Part shown: positions 1 to 9,400 of the stretch, in pieces
Position numbering within the stretch: position 1 is the first letter of the stretch
How the letters are laid out: every line of letters begins with the position of its first letter
From: Candidatus Poseidonia alphae
Lineage (GTDB): Archaea > Thermoplasmatota > Poseidoniia > Poseidoniales > Poseidoniaceae
NCBI GenBank assembly: GCA_002505405.1
Contig: DAVD01000037.1
Location: 185,939 to 249,938, forward strand
DNA length: 64,000 nt
Reading direction: 5' to 3'
Position numbers and translations under genes: made by a program
The notes under the pieces: generated by a model
What the model was told of the DNA's origin: nothing
Databases searched by the model: none
What the model saw: the letters and a program-made list of their open reading frames with translations, nothing else

Positions 1-323
1 GTTGAACGGACGCTTAGTTCAGCAGCGAGAATGGTGTAGTTCGTCTTTATCGATTCAGTGTTTTGGGGGATTGAAACTTCAATCCCATCCACGCCAACTC
101 GTTTCCAACGCAGTTCTTTCCCCGCAGACGAAACGGCTGAGAAATTGAAGAGGTGCTGCATGGGTTCACGCATAAAATACGAACCGGGAACCCATCTAGG
201 GAATCGTAAGACGAGTTTTCGGCCCAAAAATGGGCCGGTGATTGAAACGCCAACATGCAAGTGGTGATGTTCTCCATCTGTGGCATCGGCTGTGAATGTG
301 AGGCCTGAGTTCTTGGTGCTCAT
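1..323 (-). CDS. M61-family aminopeptidase, N-terminal part (runs off window)
   Basis: This is a partial gene: the start is inside the window and the 3' end lies beyond base 1. The 107 visible codons resemble the beta-sandwich N-terminal domain of M61 glycyl aminopeptidases. The sign is the stretch FPRWVPGSYFMREPMQHL near residues 42-59, which matches the family pattern of a hydrophobic residue, P, W, PGSY and then an arginine/glutamate. The catalytic HExxH and PDZ regions would lie outside the window, so activity cannot be judged. Its ATG overlaps the stop of the HEAT-repeat gene upstream by four bases (ATGA), so the two are probably co-translated. There is no signal peptide at this start, suggesting a cytoplasmic peptidase. 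Confidence 0.6.
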   Translation of the reverse strand, partial: MSTKNSGLTFTADATDGEHHHLHVGVSITGPFLGRKLVLRFPRWVPGSYFMREPMQHLFNFSAVSSAGKELRWKRVGVDGIEVSIPQNTESIKTNYTILAAELSVRS

Positions 324-1312
324 GACGTGAGTTCATTTGCGGCGGTTGATAGGTTCTCGCACGCCACCTTGAGAAGCTCCGGTGGATTCGTTGCCATGAA
401 TTTCTTGAGGTTGTCGATCACATCGGGTTCATTTGCACGACCCAATAAACGCTCGAGTAATTTGCTTCGTTCAATGATGTCTACGTCTTGATTTCCGATC
501 ATATCCCAGCGCAATTCATCTTCCTGAGCTCCTTTACCCATGAGCCAACGTGCGATGATGGAATGCATGTTCGTTTCAATGAGGGTTTGAATGAGGACGT
601 CACTTGAATCATCCACATTCCCTCTGAGATGTTTTGTGATGTCGTGAAAGTGTTGAGGGCCGAGTTTTTCAGCCAGTGCTGAAAGGTTGTTTGGATGATG
701 CTTAGCCATCCAAAGGAACAACTTTACCGTTCCAGATTGCAAGCCAAAAAATGGCTGAATTGCCGACAATTCAACGGCTTCATCTCGGTTCAACAAGGCC
801 CGCAATGCCTCGATTTGAACCGAAGCCGAAGCATCTTTGAGGCCGTTTAGAAGTTGTTCTTTGCTGCAGGAACGGTGCCTCATGGCGAGGCTTCGAATCG
901 CATCATTGGCGTTCTGATGCATGGCTTCAATGGCCTTGTTATCTCCGTGTGTGAGTAAAGCATCAGCAGCTTTCCTACGGACGACTGAATCTTCATCATC
1001 AAGCATGACCTTTGCAATGGAGGTCCCGTTCTCGCCCAATGCGTCCAGAAGATTGGCTCCGCAACGGCGCACATTGAGAGATGAGTGAGCCGTTAAATCT
1101 TGAACCGCATCCAGCCCAACGGTTGGTGCCCAGCGTCGGTAAGCGTCCAAGGCTTTGGACACAAACCATGAATCTTCATCGTTCAAGAGCGACTTGAAGG
1201 CCTTGAGTGATTCAGGGTCTTCCAATTCAACCAAGGTTCGGACGGCTCGCCTTCGGGTACGTATGTCACGGTGCTTGAGGCGGCCCATGGCCCTGTCAAG
1301 TTCCCCTGCCAT
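320..1312 (-). CDS. HEAT-repeat protein
   Basis: This 330-residue protein is built almost entirely of paired helices with the HEAT/PBS-lyase repeat signature. Recurrent segments such as IRTRRRAVRTLVELEDPES, LNVRRCGANLLDALGE and SVVRRKAADALLTHGD are spaced about 30 residues apart over residues 15-180. There is no signal peptide or membrane segment, so it is probably a soluble scaffold or binding protein. It is translationally coupled to the downstream M61 peptidase gene. No catalytic motif is visible, and the partner cannot be named from sequence. The C-terminal third has weaker repeats. Confidence 0.75.
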   Translation of the reverse strand: MAGELDRAMGRLKHRDIRTRRRAVRTLVELEDPESLKAFKSLLNDEDSWFVSKALDAYRRWAPTVGLDAVQDLTAHSSLNVRRCGANLLDALGENGTSIAKVMLDDEDSVVRRKAADALLTHGDNKAIEAMHQNANDAIRSLAMRHRSCSKEQLLNGLKDASASVQIEALRALLNRDEAVELSAIQPFFGLQSGTVKLFLWMAKHHPNNLSALAEKLGPQHFHDITKHLRGNVDDSSDVLIQTLIETNMHSIIARWLMGKGAQEDELRWDMIGNQDVDIIERSKLLERLLGRANEPDVIDNLKKFMATNPPELLKVACENLSTAANELTS

Positions 1313-1366
1313 GATGCTCCCAATCTGCGCTCCCTCATAGGGCTGTTCTTTTGAAAACGCATCGTT

Positions 1367-2041
1367 TCATCGCATCTCAAGCCATGCGAATATGAGGATG
1401 ATCGGTAGAACGTAAAACAGCCTTCGGTGCATGATGTGGGTTGATTCCATGTGCTCAATTACCGAAGGTGGAAGAACCTCAATGGATGACGAAGTTCTTC
1501 TTCTTCGGTTCAGAGGGATGTGCTGTTCAACATAACTCAACACTTGGTTGCGCAACTCGGGATTGCGACTGCGTTGTTCGCCTCGGCCAACGATGTAACG
1601 CAAGGTGTGCTTCTCAGTCATTGGAAGTGTTGCCTGAACAATGGCGAGTGGATGAGTTGAATTGTGCAAATCGATTCGAACAGCCCTTCCGTCGCCACGA
1701 ACATGGCTCAAAACCCTCCACTTCCCTTGACCTTCGTTGAACCGGTCCAAGCAATCTCGTGCTTCATCCAATGGGTCTTCTTTACTGTAGTGTGGGGCTC
1801 GCCTCCATCCAAGGAAAGGGCCAAGGAGGACGGCGCATATTAACGGTGTTAAGCACATCAATTCCAAGAGGCGCACCAAGGCGTCAGGGTCCGTAAGCGC
1901 CGAAACGACTGCAAGTGAGAATCCGAGAAAAAGTCCGATAAAGGCTCCAGCCTGCAATCCAGTCATAAGGCCGATTCGGGGTGGAAGTTCCTCGGCCATA
2001 CCCATTGATGAGGGGCATTTGAAATGAAGGCTTGCCTTCAA
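1367..2041 (-). CDS. Small membrane protein of unknown function
   Basis: I do not recognise the family. The protein is up to 224 residues; an internal ATG at 2005 (reading MGMAEELPP) may be the true start. Two hydrophobic segments lie near residues 28-50 and 60-80, and a third at the extreme C-terminus (LFYVLPIILIFAWLEMR). The region between is a polar cytoplasmic or external domain of about 120 residues with an arginine-rich run (NRRRRTSSS). It lies upstream of the HEAT gene on the same strand, 54 bases away, and diverges from the DUF2085 gene. Confidence 0.6.
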   Translation of the reverse strand: MKASLHFKCPSSMGMAEELPPRIGLMTGLQAGAFIGLFLGFSLAVVSALTDPDALVRLLELMCLTPLICAVLLGPFLGWRRAPHYSKEDPLDEARDCLDRFNEGQGKWRVLSHVRGDGRAVRIDLHNSTHPLAIVQATLPMTEKHTLRYIVGRGEQRSRNPELRNQVLSYVEQHIPLNRRRRTSSSIEVLPPSVIEHMESTHIMHRRLFYVLPIILIFAWLEMR

Positions 2042-2079
2042 GCGGTAATAATTGAATAGATGAGCAACCTAGGGAGGCC

Positions 2080-2850
2080 ATGGAACGCAACGGTCTCAAC
2101 GACCGGAGAAAAGAAGTCAAAATAGGCAGATGGGTCCTCGGTGTATCCGGTTTCCTGTTCGTTTCTTTTTTCCTCGCACCACTCACCCTCGACCCCGGGA
2201 CCGTGGAGAACGTTGAAGGGCGTGCAAACGTGATCGATTTTTACTCAAAAGACGGGTCAGGTTCGTATGGGAATCTGGTCAAATACAATCACTCGCATGA
2301 GGATGGTTTCCATGAACATCAAGGCTATGTCTGGAGCGAAATGAATCCATATGCAGCAGTGATCTATGCCTTCGGAGACCTAAACTGCCATCAAAAGCAT
2401 GAGCGTTCGCTCGAAATCAATGGAAATCAAATGCCGGTTTGTACGAGGGACCTCGGCATCTTTTTCGGATTGTTTATCGGTGGGCTGCTGTTTACTCAGC
2501 GAGGATGGAACCGATGGACGGTAAAAGACACCTGCCTCTCCCTTCTCCCCGCCGCTTGGTTGGTTCCAGTTTATGCTCGAAACTGGAGGTTGTTTGCTTG
2601 GCTTGGAGTTGGAGTTCTGCTCTGCTCTCCAATGTTGTTTGATGGATTTTACCAATTGTTGACGAACTATGAATCGACCAACAATAAACGGGTGATGACA
2701 GGGATTCCATTTGGCTTTGGTCTTGGGGTCCTCATGTGCAGTATGTTTGCATCACGAGCTGATGCATTTTCGGGTGCGGGGGCTGTCGTTTTGCCTGGCA
2801 ACTCAAGATTTACCCTGGCCTCATCTGCTCCTCAAGACGAATCCGAATGA
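2080..2850 (+). CDS. DUF2085-like integral membrane protein
   Basis: This 256-residue protein has an N-terminal membrane anchor (residues 17-35), an extracytoplasmic stretch and several later hydrophobic segments. The pattern NCHQKHERS followed by VCTRDLGIFFGLFIG matches the CHQ/RS and C-x-R-x-x-G-I motifs of the DUF2085 family, and DGFYQLLT...TGIPFGFGLG matches its later motif. Members are small membrane proteins of unknown activity. The start is preceded by GGGAGG, very close to the ATG. Its 3' end overlaps the thymidylate kinase gene tail-to-tail by 19 bases. Confidence 0.6.
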   Translation: MERNGLNDRRKEVKIGRWVLGVSGFLFVSFFLAPLTLDPGTVENVEGRANVIDFYSKDGSGSYGNLVKYNHSHEDGFHEHQGYVWSEMNPYAAVIYAFGDLNCHQKHERSLEINGNQMPVCTRDLGIFFGLFIGGLLFTQRGWNRWTVKDTCLSLLPAAWLVPVYARNWRLFAWLGVGVLLCSPMLFDGFYQLLTNYESTNNKRVMTGIPFGFGLGVLMCSMFASRADAFSGAGAVVLPGNSRFTLASSAPQDESE

Positions 2851-4202
2851 ACGGGCGGGGCATTGGACCACCACACCAATAATTCCGATGCATTGGATGG
2901 AAGGGGGCAACCTTCATGACCGCTTGTCAGAATAACAAGGCGCTGGTGGATGTCTGAAATCGACTTCTTTAATCCCGAGGTGAGTTCTTTTCCATCATCG
3001 GTATGGAATATGTCTTCAAGCGCTTTGGACCATTCTTTATTCGGATTTGACCTGCGCCAAGACGCCAGAGACCCTCTCAAAGGCCACATGGCTAGCGTGA
3101 GGCGGGCGAATCCAAGTCGTTCGTCTCTTAATTTGAACAACTGGGCGTCTGAAAACGGAACGTGAGATTGTTGTTTGAAGATCCAATGTTCTGCTAGAAG
3201 CCATTTCACCAGGCGTTGTGTATGCCGTTGAGTAACCATTCTGATGGGTCCTAATGATGCATGAAGGCGCGGTACTTCGCTGGACCCAACCATGAGTGAA
3301 AGTGTTCCGAGGATCGACCAGCACGAGTGAGCGTAGGGCGTGGCTGGAACATCATGTTCCTGAGCAGTCTCTGTAGGCCAGTTGTCTTCTGCCTCTTGCA
3401 TCCAATCCGATGGTGATTTTCCAGATAGCCAACCGACATGAATCGCCGTTCGTTCTTGAGGTGCCCCAGGCAATCGCGTCTGTTTTTTCACATCGTGAAC
3501 CAGTTGGTTCAACAAATTCCGGTCCACTTCATCCCCGTCCACATTCAGTGGAGATGGCTTACGGTTGAAGAATCGCCGCAGTTCGCTCCGGAGTGAGCGT
3601 TTGAGTTCATCCAATCCGCCCTCGTTGAGGATGGGTCCAACCACATGACATTGGTTGAAGGGTGCTGGTGCCTTTACCCCCCCGGCTAAGAGGTCATGAA
3701 ACCCTTTGCGAATGGTTGTCTGAATTTCCTTTGTCTCAAAGTATTCCTGCTTGTCACTGGTCATCCGTAATGTGCCGGTTTTGATGCGCTTCATGGCTTT
3801 TTTAGGGTCGCAGTCAATCCACAACACCAAGTCCGGAATCATTGCTGCAGCGTTCATTTTTGCAACTTGTTCAAGACCCAATTCCCCTACAACCCCCTGA
3901 TAAATCAGCGAAGAATGAATGTTCCTGTCCGAGATAACTACGCACCCCTTCGCCAGTAATGGGCGGATGTATGTATGGGAGTGATCCAAGCGGTCGGCTG
4001 CGAACAAGCCTGCCTCTTCAAGGGGGGTTTTATCTCCCAACTTAACAGAAGAAAGGGCGAGTTTGCCAAGTTCGCTGTGACGGCGCGGCTCATGTGTTGA
4101 GATCACCTCGGGAAAAGGAAACTCACTGAGCAATTCAGCAAGAATTCTTGCGGCTTCACCTTTGCCAGACCCGTCACCGCCTTCTACTGAAATCAAGTAC
4201 AT
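2832..4202 (-). CDS. tmk: Thymidylate kinase with large C-terminal extension
   Basis: The first 210 residues are a dTMP kinase, which phosphorylates dTMP to dTDP with ATP. The P-loop is GGDGSGKG at residues 8-15. The EPRRHSELG segment near residue 39 and the AADRLDH and ISDRNIHSSLIYQG motifs are the nucleotide- and substrate-binding elements of the family. Residues from about 215 to 456 form a further domain of roughly 240 residues that normal dTMP kinases (about 200-215 residues) lack; I see no known motif in it. The gene ends a three-gene minus-strand run, 3 bases after the preceding gene. Confidence 0.8.
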   Translation of the reverse strand: MYLISVEGGDGSGKGEAARILAELLSEFPFPEVISTHEPRRHSELGKLALSSVKLGDKTPLEEAGLFAADRLDHSHTYIRPLLAKGCVVISDRNIHSSLIYQGVVGELGLEQVAKMNAAAMIPDLVLWIDCDPKKAMKRIKTGTLRMTSDKQEYFETKEIQTTIRKGFHDLLAGGVKAPAPFNQCHVVGPILNEGGLDELKRSLRSELRRFFNRKPSPLNVDGDEVDRNLLNQLVHDVKKQTRLPGAPQERTAIHVGWLSGKSPSDWMQEAEDNWPTETAQEHDVPATPYAHSCWSILGTLSLMVGSSEVPRLHASLGPIRMVTQRHTQRLVKWLLAEHWIFKQQSHVPFSDAQLFKLRDERLGFARLTLAMWPLRGSLASWRRSNPNKEWSKALEDIFHTDDGKELTSGLKKSISDIHQRLVILTSGHEGCPLPSNASELLVWWSNAPPVHSDSS

Positions 4203-4205
4203 GTT

Positions 4206-5066
4206 TCAGTCCTCTCGCTGGTCTTCAAAGTCAAATTTAGCAAAGATGTTGAGAATCATTCCAGCAAGAATAAGGGTCGGTCCAATGATAATAAAGCCTC
4301 TACCAAATAAGGCAAAGCCGGCGAAATACTGGCTTCTTCGATAATGCCGCCCGCGGCGCATTTCCACGGCTGCTTGGACGCCTACGAACGACGCAAGAAC
4401 GGTGACAATTCCGATTCCACTAGCAAGAGCGACTGCGAAGTCAAGACTTGGACCCCCGATCGTCTCCGAATTGTCCTCATAACGCGTGTCATTGCCGCTT
4501 TTCATCGTCACCGGCATTAATCCAGCGTCATCAGGGCTAAAGGTGCGTTCAACGGTTTGAAACCCATCCTTTGAAAAAATAATGATGTGGACTTTCTTAG
4601 CAACGTTTTCCATGCTGTAGTAGCCGTATTCGTTCGTTGATGTTGTTTGGAGTTGGGCTCTCGAATCCTTTTCAAGAAGTTCAACGGTTACATTTTCAAC
4701 GCCAGTGCCCTCAATGTCGAGGAGAATTTCTCCGGAGATGTCTGCCGTTTGTTGGTCGGAGTTCCATGCTGAAACAAAGGCTTCTGAAGGATTGCCTTGG
4801 AGGATTAAGGCTCCACTGATGATTCCAAGGATGCTTCCGATGAGGACAAGCGATGCAGCCAGATTCCTCCACCGGTCAGCATCTCGGTCCAACATCTCAT
4901 ACCAGTCATCTTGTTGAGGTTCTTCAACGGTGACAACTTCTTGATATTCATCCTGTGTAATGACGAGAGGTGCTTCAGGCTCGATGAGCGTTCCAGCGTT
5001 TTTCTTTGCTTGAACGCGCTCTCGAAGGGCTTTCATTCGGGTTTCTCGGTCATCCCCCAACTCCAT
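4206..5066 (-). CDS. Membrane protein with carboxypeptidase-regulatory-like (Ig-type) domain
   Basis: The start at 5066 (MELGDDRETRMKALRERVQ) is preferred. An upstream ATG at 5153 would overlap the M28 peptidase gene, and an AGGGGG run precedes 5066. The protein has a charged cytoplasmic N-terminus and a membrane segment (LAASLVLIGSILGIISGALIL). An external beta-sandwich follows, of the CarboxypepD_reg type (ISGEILLDIEGTGVENVTVEL...YGYYSMENV). Two further hydrophobic segments lie near the C-terminus. Such domains usually act as adhesive or structural modules at the cell surface; no enzyme motif is present. It lies between the M28 peptidase and tmk genes in one transcription unit. Confidence 0.6.
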   Translation of the reverse strand: MELGDDRETRMKALRERVQAKKNAGTLIEPEAPLVITQDEYQEVVTVEEPQQDDWYEMLDRDADRWRNLAASLVLIGSILGIISGALILQGNPSEAFVSAWNSDQQTADISGEILLDIEGTGVENVTVELLEKDSRAQLQTTSTNEYGYYSMENVAKKVHIIIFSKDGFQTVERTFSPDDAGLMPVTMKSGNDTRYEDNSETIGGPSLDFAVALASGIGIVTVLASFVGVQAAVEMRRGRHYRRSQYFAGFALFGRGFIIIGPTLILAGMILNIFAKFDFEDQRED

Positions 5067-5134
5067 GCCCCCTTGGTGAAGCCACAGTGTGCGCGGATAA
5101 TACCCCTTCCCTTCTTGGTCCGCGCACAAGTCGT

Positions 5135-6343
5135 TCAGTGCTTCAGTTTCCACTCAGCGAAAACGATTAATCCTACAATCAGAAACAATGAGGCCCCGGC
5201 AAGGATGACAAGTCCGGTAATTACGCGGGATTTAGGCTTTGATGGTTCAAGGGGTTCAACATCACCATCGCCTGTGGAATTGTCTTGGGCTGGCTGCCCT
5301 TGCTCTTCAACAACGATGACGAAAGCCTCGCTTTTCAATCCAAGTTCAACCAATCGTCCAACGGCACCTAAGGATTCTGCACTGACTTTGTCGGGCGTAT
5401 CTTCCATTGTGTGCCAGTATTCGCCGAAGGTCCCAGGGACCTTTTCACCGTACTGCGGGTCCATGAAACTGAGCGTAGGGATGCCCAATTCGTCAGGATG
5501 TTGATGGTCGTCGCCAACGTATGCAGTGATGTTGTATTGCATGGTCCCGTCACCATCAATTCCAGCGCACGATACGGTGCCGTTCACCATTCCTAGGGCG
5601 CCCCCTAGGGCTTGCGCTCGTGATTTCAATGTTGAATTTCCGATGTAGATTTTTTGGAGTTGTAGGTCACGGTCACCGACCATGTCCAATAAGACAAACG
5701 ACTCCATATTGTCGATTTCAACTTGAGACAAATTATCAGCCCAAGCTTCTGCTCCTACGGTATAATTGTCATTTTGGTCTTCAGCATCGTTCCAAAACAG
5801 GGTGATGTCTTGTGAAAGGTTCATTGCAGGAATGATCCGAGCCAGTTCAATCAGAATTGCAGCTCCGCTGGCGGCATCATTTGCTCCGGGTACGGGCAAA
5901 GTTTGATTTGAGACATTCAAATCCTTATCCGCAATGTTACGGCTATCATAATGGGCTGAAATGACAATTCTTCCTCGCTCTTCATCTCCGGTTCCGTTGA
6001 GTGTTGCAAAGAGGTTGGTGAGGTTCATGCCATGCCGCTCATGCTGTTGGGTATAGACTTCCCAGCCCCACGCAGTTACGTTTTCTTCAACCGCTGAACG
6101 GAAGAGTGCGGAAGGTTCTGATTCTGGTACGCGTGGGCCGAGGGAAACCTGCCAGCCGACTGAAGTGTTGGCGTTTGTACCGCTGAAGGTGAGGTTTTCG
6201 GAGATGCCGCAGAGGGATGAATGTTCATCCTCCACGTTCCATTGGCTCTCATTTTGGGATGAAACCGATGTGCTGAGCGTCATCATTGCGATGATTAAGC
6301 ACAGCCATGTTGCCGTCACTCTCCGCGAGGTTCTACTCGACAT
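5135..6343 (-). CDS. Secreted, membrane-anchored M28-family zinc peptidase
   Basis: This 402-residue protein has an N-terminal signal peptide (residues 8-29) and a C-terminal membrane helix (residues 374-397), so the catalytic domain faces outside. The M28 metal-site motifs are in order: SAHYDSR, PGANDAASGAAILIELAR, FWNDAEDQ, DMVGD and HTMEDTPDKVS. This set resembles both M28 aminopeptidases and glutaminyl cyclases of the same fold. The usual GEE motif is replaced by DAED, so substrate preference is uncertain. Several N-x-S/T sequons occur. It starts close to a shared AT-rich box at 6366-6374 and diverges from the large PKD protein, another secreted peptidase-like gene. Confidence 0.75.
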   Translation of the reverse strand: MSSRTSRRVTATWLCLIIAMMTLSTSVSSQNESQWNVEDEHSSLCGISENLTFSGTNANTSVGWQVSLGPRVPESEPSALFRSAVEENVTAWGWEVYTQQHERHGMNLTNLFATLNGTGDEERGRIVISAHYDSRNIADKDLNVSNQTLPVPGANDAASGAAILIELARIIPAMNLSQDITLFWNDAEDQNDNYTVGAEAWADNLSQVEIDNMESFVLLDMVGDRDLQLQKIYIGNSTLKSRAQALGGALGMVNGTVSCAGIDGDGTMQYNITAYVGDDHQHPDELGIPTLSFMDPQYGEKVPGTFGEYWHTMEDTPDKVSAESLGAVGRLVELGLKSEAFVIVVEEQGQPAQDNSTGDGDVEPLEPSKPKSRVITGLVILAGASLFLIVGLIVFAEWKLKH

Positions 6344-6365
6344 ATTGACGCCTTTACCACGGACT

Positions 6366-6374
6366 CTTAAATAC
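6366..6374. promoter_or_regulatory. Candidate TATA box between divergent secreted-protein genes
   Basis: The element CTTAAATAC reads as TTAAATA for the plus-strand gene and as TATTTAA for the minus-strand gene. For the M28 gene it lies 23-31 bases before the ATG, which would give an almost leaderless message. For the plus-strand gene it leaves room for a short leader carrying the GGTGAT ribosome site. This is inferred from archaeal promoter spacing; no start-site data exist. Confidence 0.4.
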
Positions 6375-6420
6375 CTCCTTTCAAGTGGCTAAATTGGGAA
6401 TCGGTCCTACGATTCCTAAA

Positions 6421-6426
6421 GGTGAT
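6421..6426 (+). promoter_or_regulatory. Ribosome binding site GGTGAT deciding the start at 6431
   Basis: GGTGAT lies four bases before ATG 6431. A GTG inside the site itself (6422) is in frame and would be picked as the start by ORF length alone, so the site argues for 6431. Confidence 0.6.
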
Positions 6427-6430
6427 TATT

Positions 6431-9400
6431 ATGTCGGAACGACGCTCCACTCCCGCCCTCGTATTCGTTGCTCTTTTGCTTTTGATGAGCATGGGCCCAT
6501 TCGCATTGACTGCAACCGCTGATTCGACCGAAGAGCAAGCATCCTCACCATCCGTACAGACGGATGGCGAAATCATCGGCGACCTTGAAGATTTCAACCC
6601 CAGTGATGGAAGTGAGTACTTGTTTATTCATGAAGAACAGCCGGTTGTATCCGCTACACAATTCATGCGGCAAGCGTGGGTTGACGCAGGGCGGCCAGGT
6701 GTTGACGACATGGTCGTTGATACCACAAACGGGCGCGCAGCAGGGCGCGCATGCACGCCACGAGTTGTAGGTGACACACTTACGGTTGCTATTTCGGGCG
6801 GTCAAATCGATGCCTATGTGGCGAAAACCACAAACAGCGTTGCCTTCATCGTGCAAAGCGGAAGGACACTGTCATCCACCGTTCTCAACAACCTCGCGAG
6901 CACATGGGACACAACCATTTATCCAACCATGACCACGTATTACGGTAAAGATTACCAAGACGGCCGAGGACTCGCGCCTCCCGATGTTGACAACAACTGC
7001 CAGGTGCAAATCATCGTCTACGATATCGACGGTGCTTACAACACGGGCGGATACTTCGCTCCATCGTTCTCCAGTTCCAGCGAATCCGTGTACGTAGACT
7101 ATGCGGACATCACACTCTCTTGGGGCAAATCAATTCTGGCCCACGAATTGGAACACTTGCTGCACAACGCTTTGGACCCCTATGAAAATTTGTGGATTGA
7201 CGAAGGAAACGCTGACGTAGCGATCTACCTCTGCTTCGGAGCGGATTCAACCCTCACGGGCCACGTGAACGCCTGGACTGCAAATCCCGAACAATCCGTA
7301 CGTTGGTGGAATCAACGAATTGCCGATTACGGTGCAGGGTACATGTTCACCATGTATCTTGCAGAACACCTCGGAGGCGGCCCGGCGGTCCGTCAACTCG
7401 TCCAAGACTCGGCAACAGGGGGCCAAGGCGTCGAGAATCTGGCTCTTTCCCCTCAATCCGGTCCAGTGGGCGCAGTCGGCACGACGATGAGCGAAATATT
7501 CGCCAATTTCAGCATCGCCGCAACCCTTGATTCGGACCAAGGAATCTATGGGTATCCAAACTTGGATTTGAACCCCGTTTGCTCAGGCGGTCTGTTTTGC
7601 CGCGCTCAGCCAACCGAAATAAACAGCGATTGGAGCTCACCGTGGTCTTCTACCGGTAACACTCTCGAAGGATGGGGCATTCGATCGTTCAAGTTCACTC
7701 CTGGCGGAGCCTCACCTGCTCCGTTGACCTTACGCCTAACTGCAGACGTATCGCAATTTGATGGTGTCGTCGTTTCGAAGGCCACTTCCGATGGACTCTG
7801 GAGCGTCTCTGATCTTAATTTCAAAAACAAAGTGGCCACTGGCCTTGTTCCTGGATTTGGTAACCTTACCGATGAGGTATGGGTGATTACATGGTATGGA
7901 AGTACGATTGCGGACTGCGATTACACCTCATGTGGGCCTTCTTATCCAACAGGCACTGTTGATGTTGAAGCGGCTCGAATCACTTCACCAGCTACGCTTT
8001 CCTTGAACACGACCACGCTTGGAGACCGTGATGGAGACGGCAGTGATGATACCGTTCAGATTGATTACGGCGTATTGTCAAACGCTTTCTTTGAAGACTT
8101 GGATGTTGAAGTTACTGTGACTGACAGTTCAGGAACGGTTGTAGATTTCGTGACCGACCGCATTGCTGCGGGTGGCGGTTCAATCGTTGACAGCAGCGTT
8201 TACTTTACTGCCCCTCTCAACGACATGTACTCTTTTTCAATGGTCATGAAAGACATGCTTGGGTCCGTGGTTGATACCCTGCAGACATCGCCACAAACGC
8301 TCAACAACATGCAACCAGTTGCTAACGGAACCCTTTCACTCACGGACGTTCAAACTTGGGAGAACCTCCAATTCTTGGGCGGTGGCTTCGATGCATGGGG
8401 ACTCTCTTTGGACAACAATACCTTGCCGTACCTCGACGCTCCCACCGCATATGCATGGAGCTTTGGAGACAACGTAACATCGAATTTGAAATCACCCTTA
8501 CGTTCCTATGCGGCGGTAGGTTCGTTCAATGCTACGTTACGAGTCATGGACCAGGGTGGCAGTTGGTCTGAAACCGAAATCCATCCGGTAAACGTGTCTG
8601 ATTCAACAGATCCCTTTCCCGTCATAACCGTCAACAATATTGTTGTTGAAGAAGAGATTTCACTCTTGACCAATCAACGAATCTTGTTCTCTGCTGGACG
8701 TACGACCGATAACGTCCCTCTTGACTATCTTGACTTCCATTGGGATTGGGGTGACGGTACCAGTGACTCTGGACTTGGAGTTTACTCTCAGCAACACGAA
8801 TGGGGCGATATTGATGGAGAAAACATCACCTACGACCTCATTCTGACAGTTTTTGACGGTAACAACAACGGGACGAAAACCATCAAGGTGAACATCAACA
8901 ATCGCCTACCTGTGCAAATTTACGCAGAGACGATGACGACCATGACCTACACGAATTTGGTGATGCCCGATGTCTTTATCGATGACGATGGAACCATAGA
9001 TGCCTACGATTGGACCTTCACCGATGGAGTAAGGATTGCTCCTGGTATGCCTCAACGAGGTGATGATTACTCAACCGTCTCCAGCAGCCTCTCAAACCCA
9101 ATTGTGTCATGGGATGTTCCTGGGAACAAGACCTTGATGCTCACGGTGACCGATGATGATGGAAGTGAAATGACGACCATGCTCAATGTCGTTGTTTTAA
9201 ACCAACTGCCTTTTGCCTCATTTGATGTGATTTCATCGTCTACTGTTGGCTCTCAATCCATTGATTTTAGAGAGCAAGATGGAGAGGTAGACGAGCCCTA
9301 TACCTTTGACGGCAGAGACAGTACCGACCCTGACGGGACGGTTGGAGACTCAACGGACCTGATTTACAATTGGACCTTCTCGGATGGAACCTTCGGAGAA

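Noticed and set aside
4911..5504. 197-codon plus-strand frame over the M28 peptidase and its neighbour
   Set aside because: It is antisense to two supported genes and has low-complexity composition; no motif.
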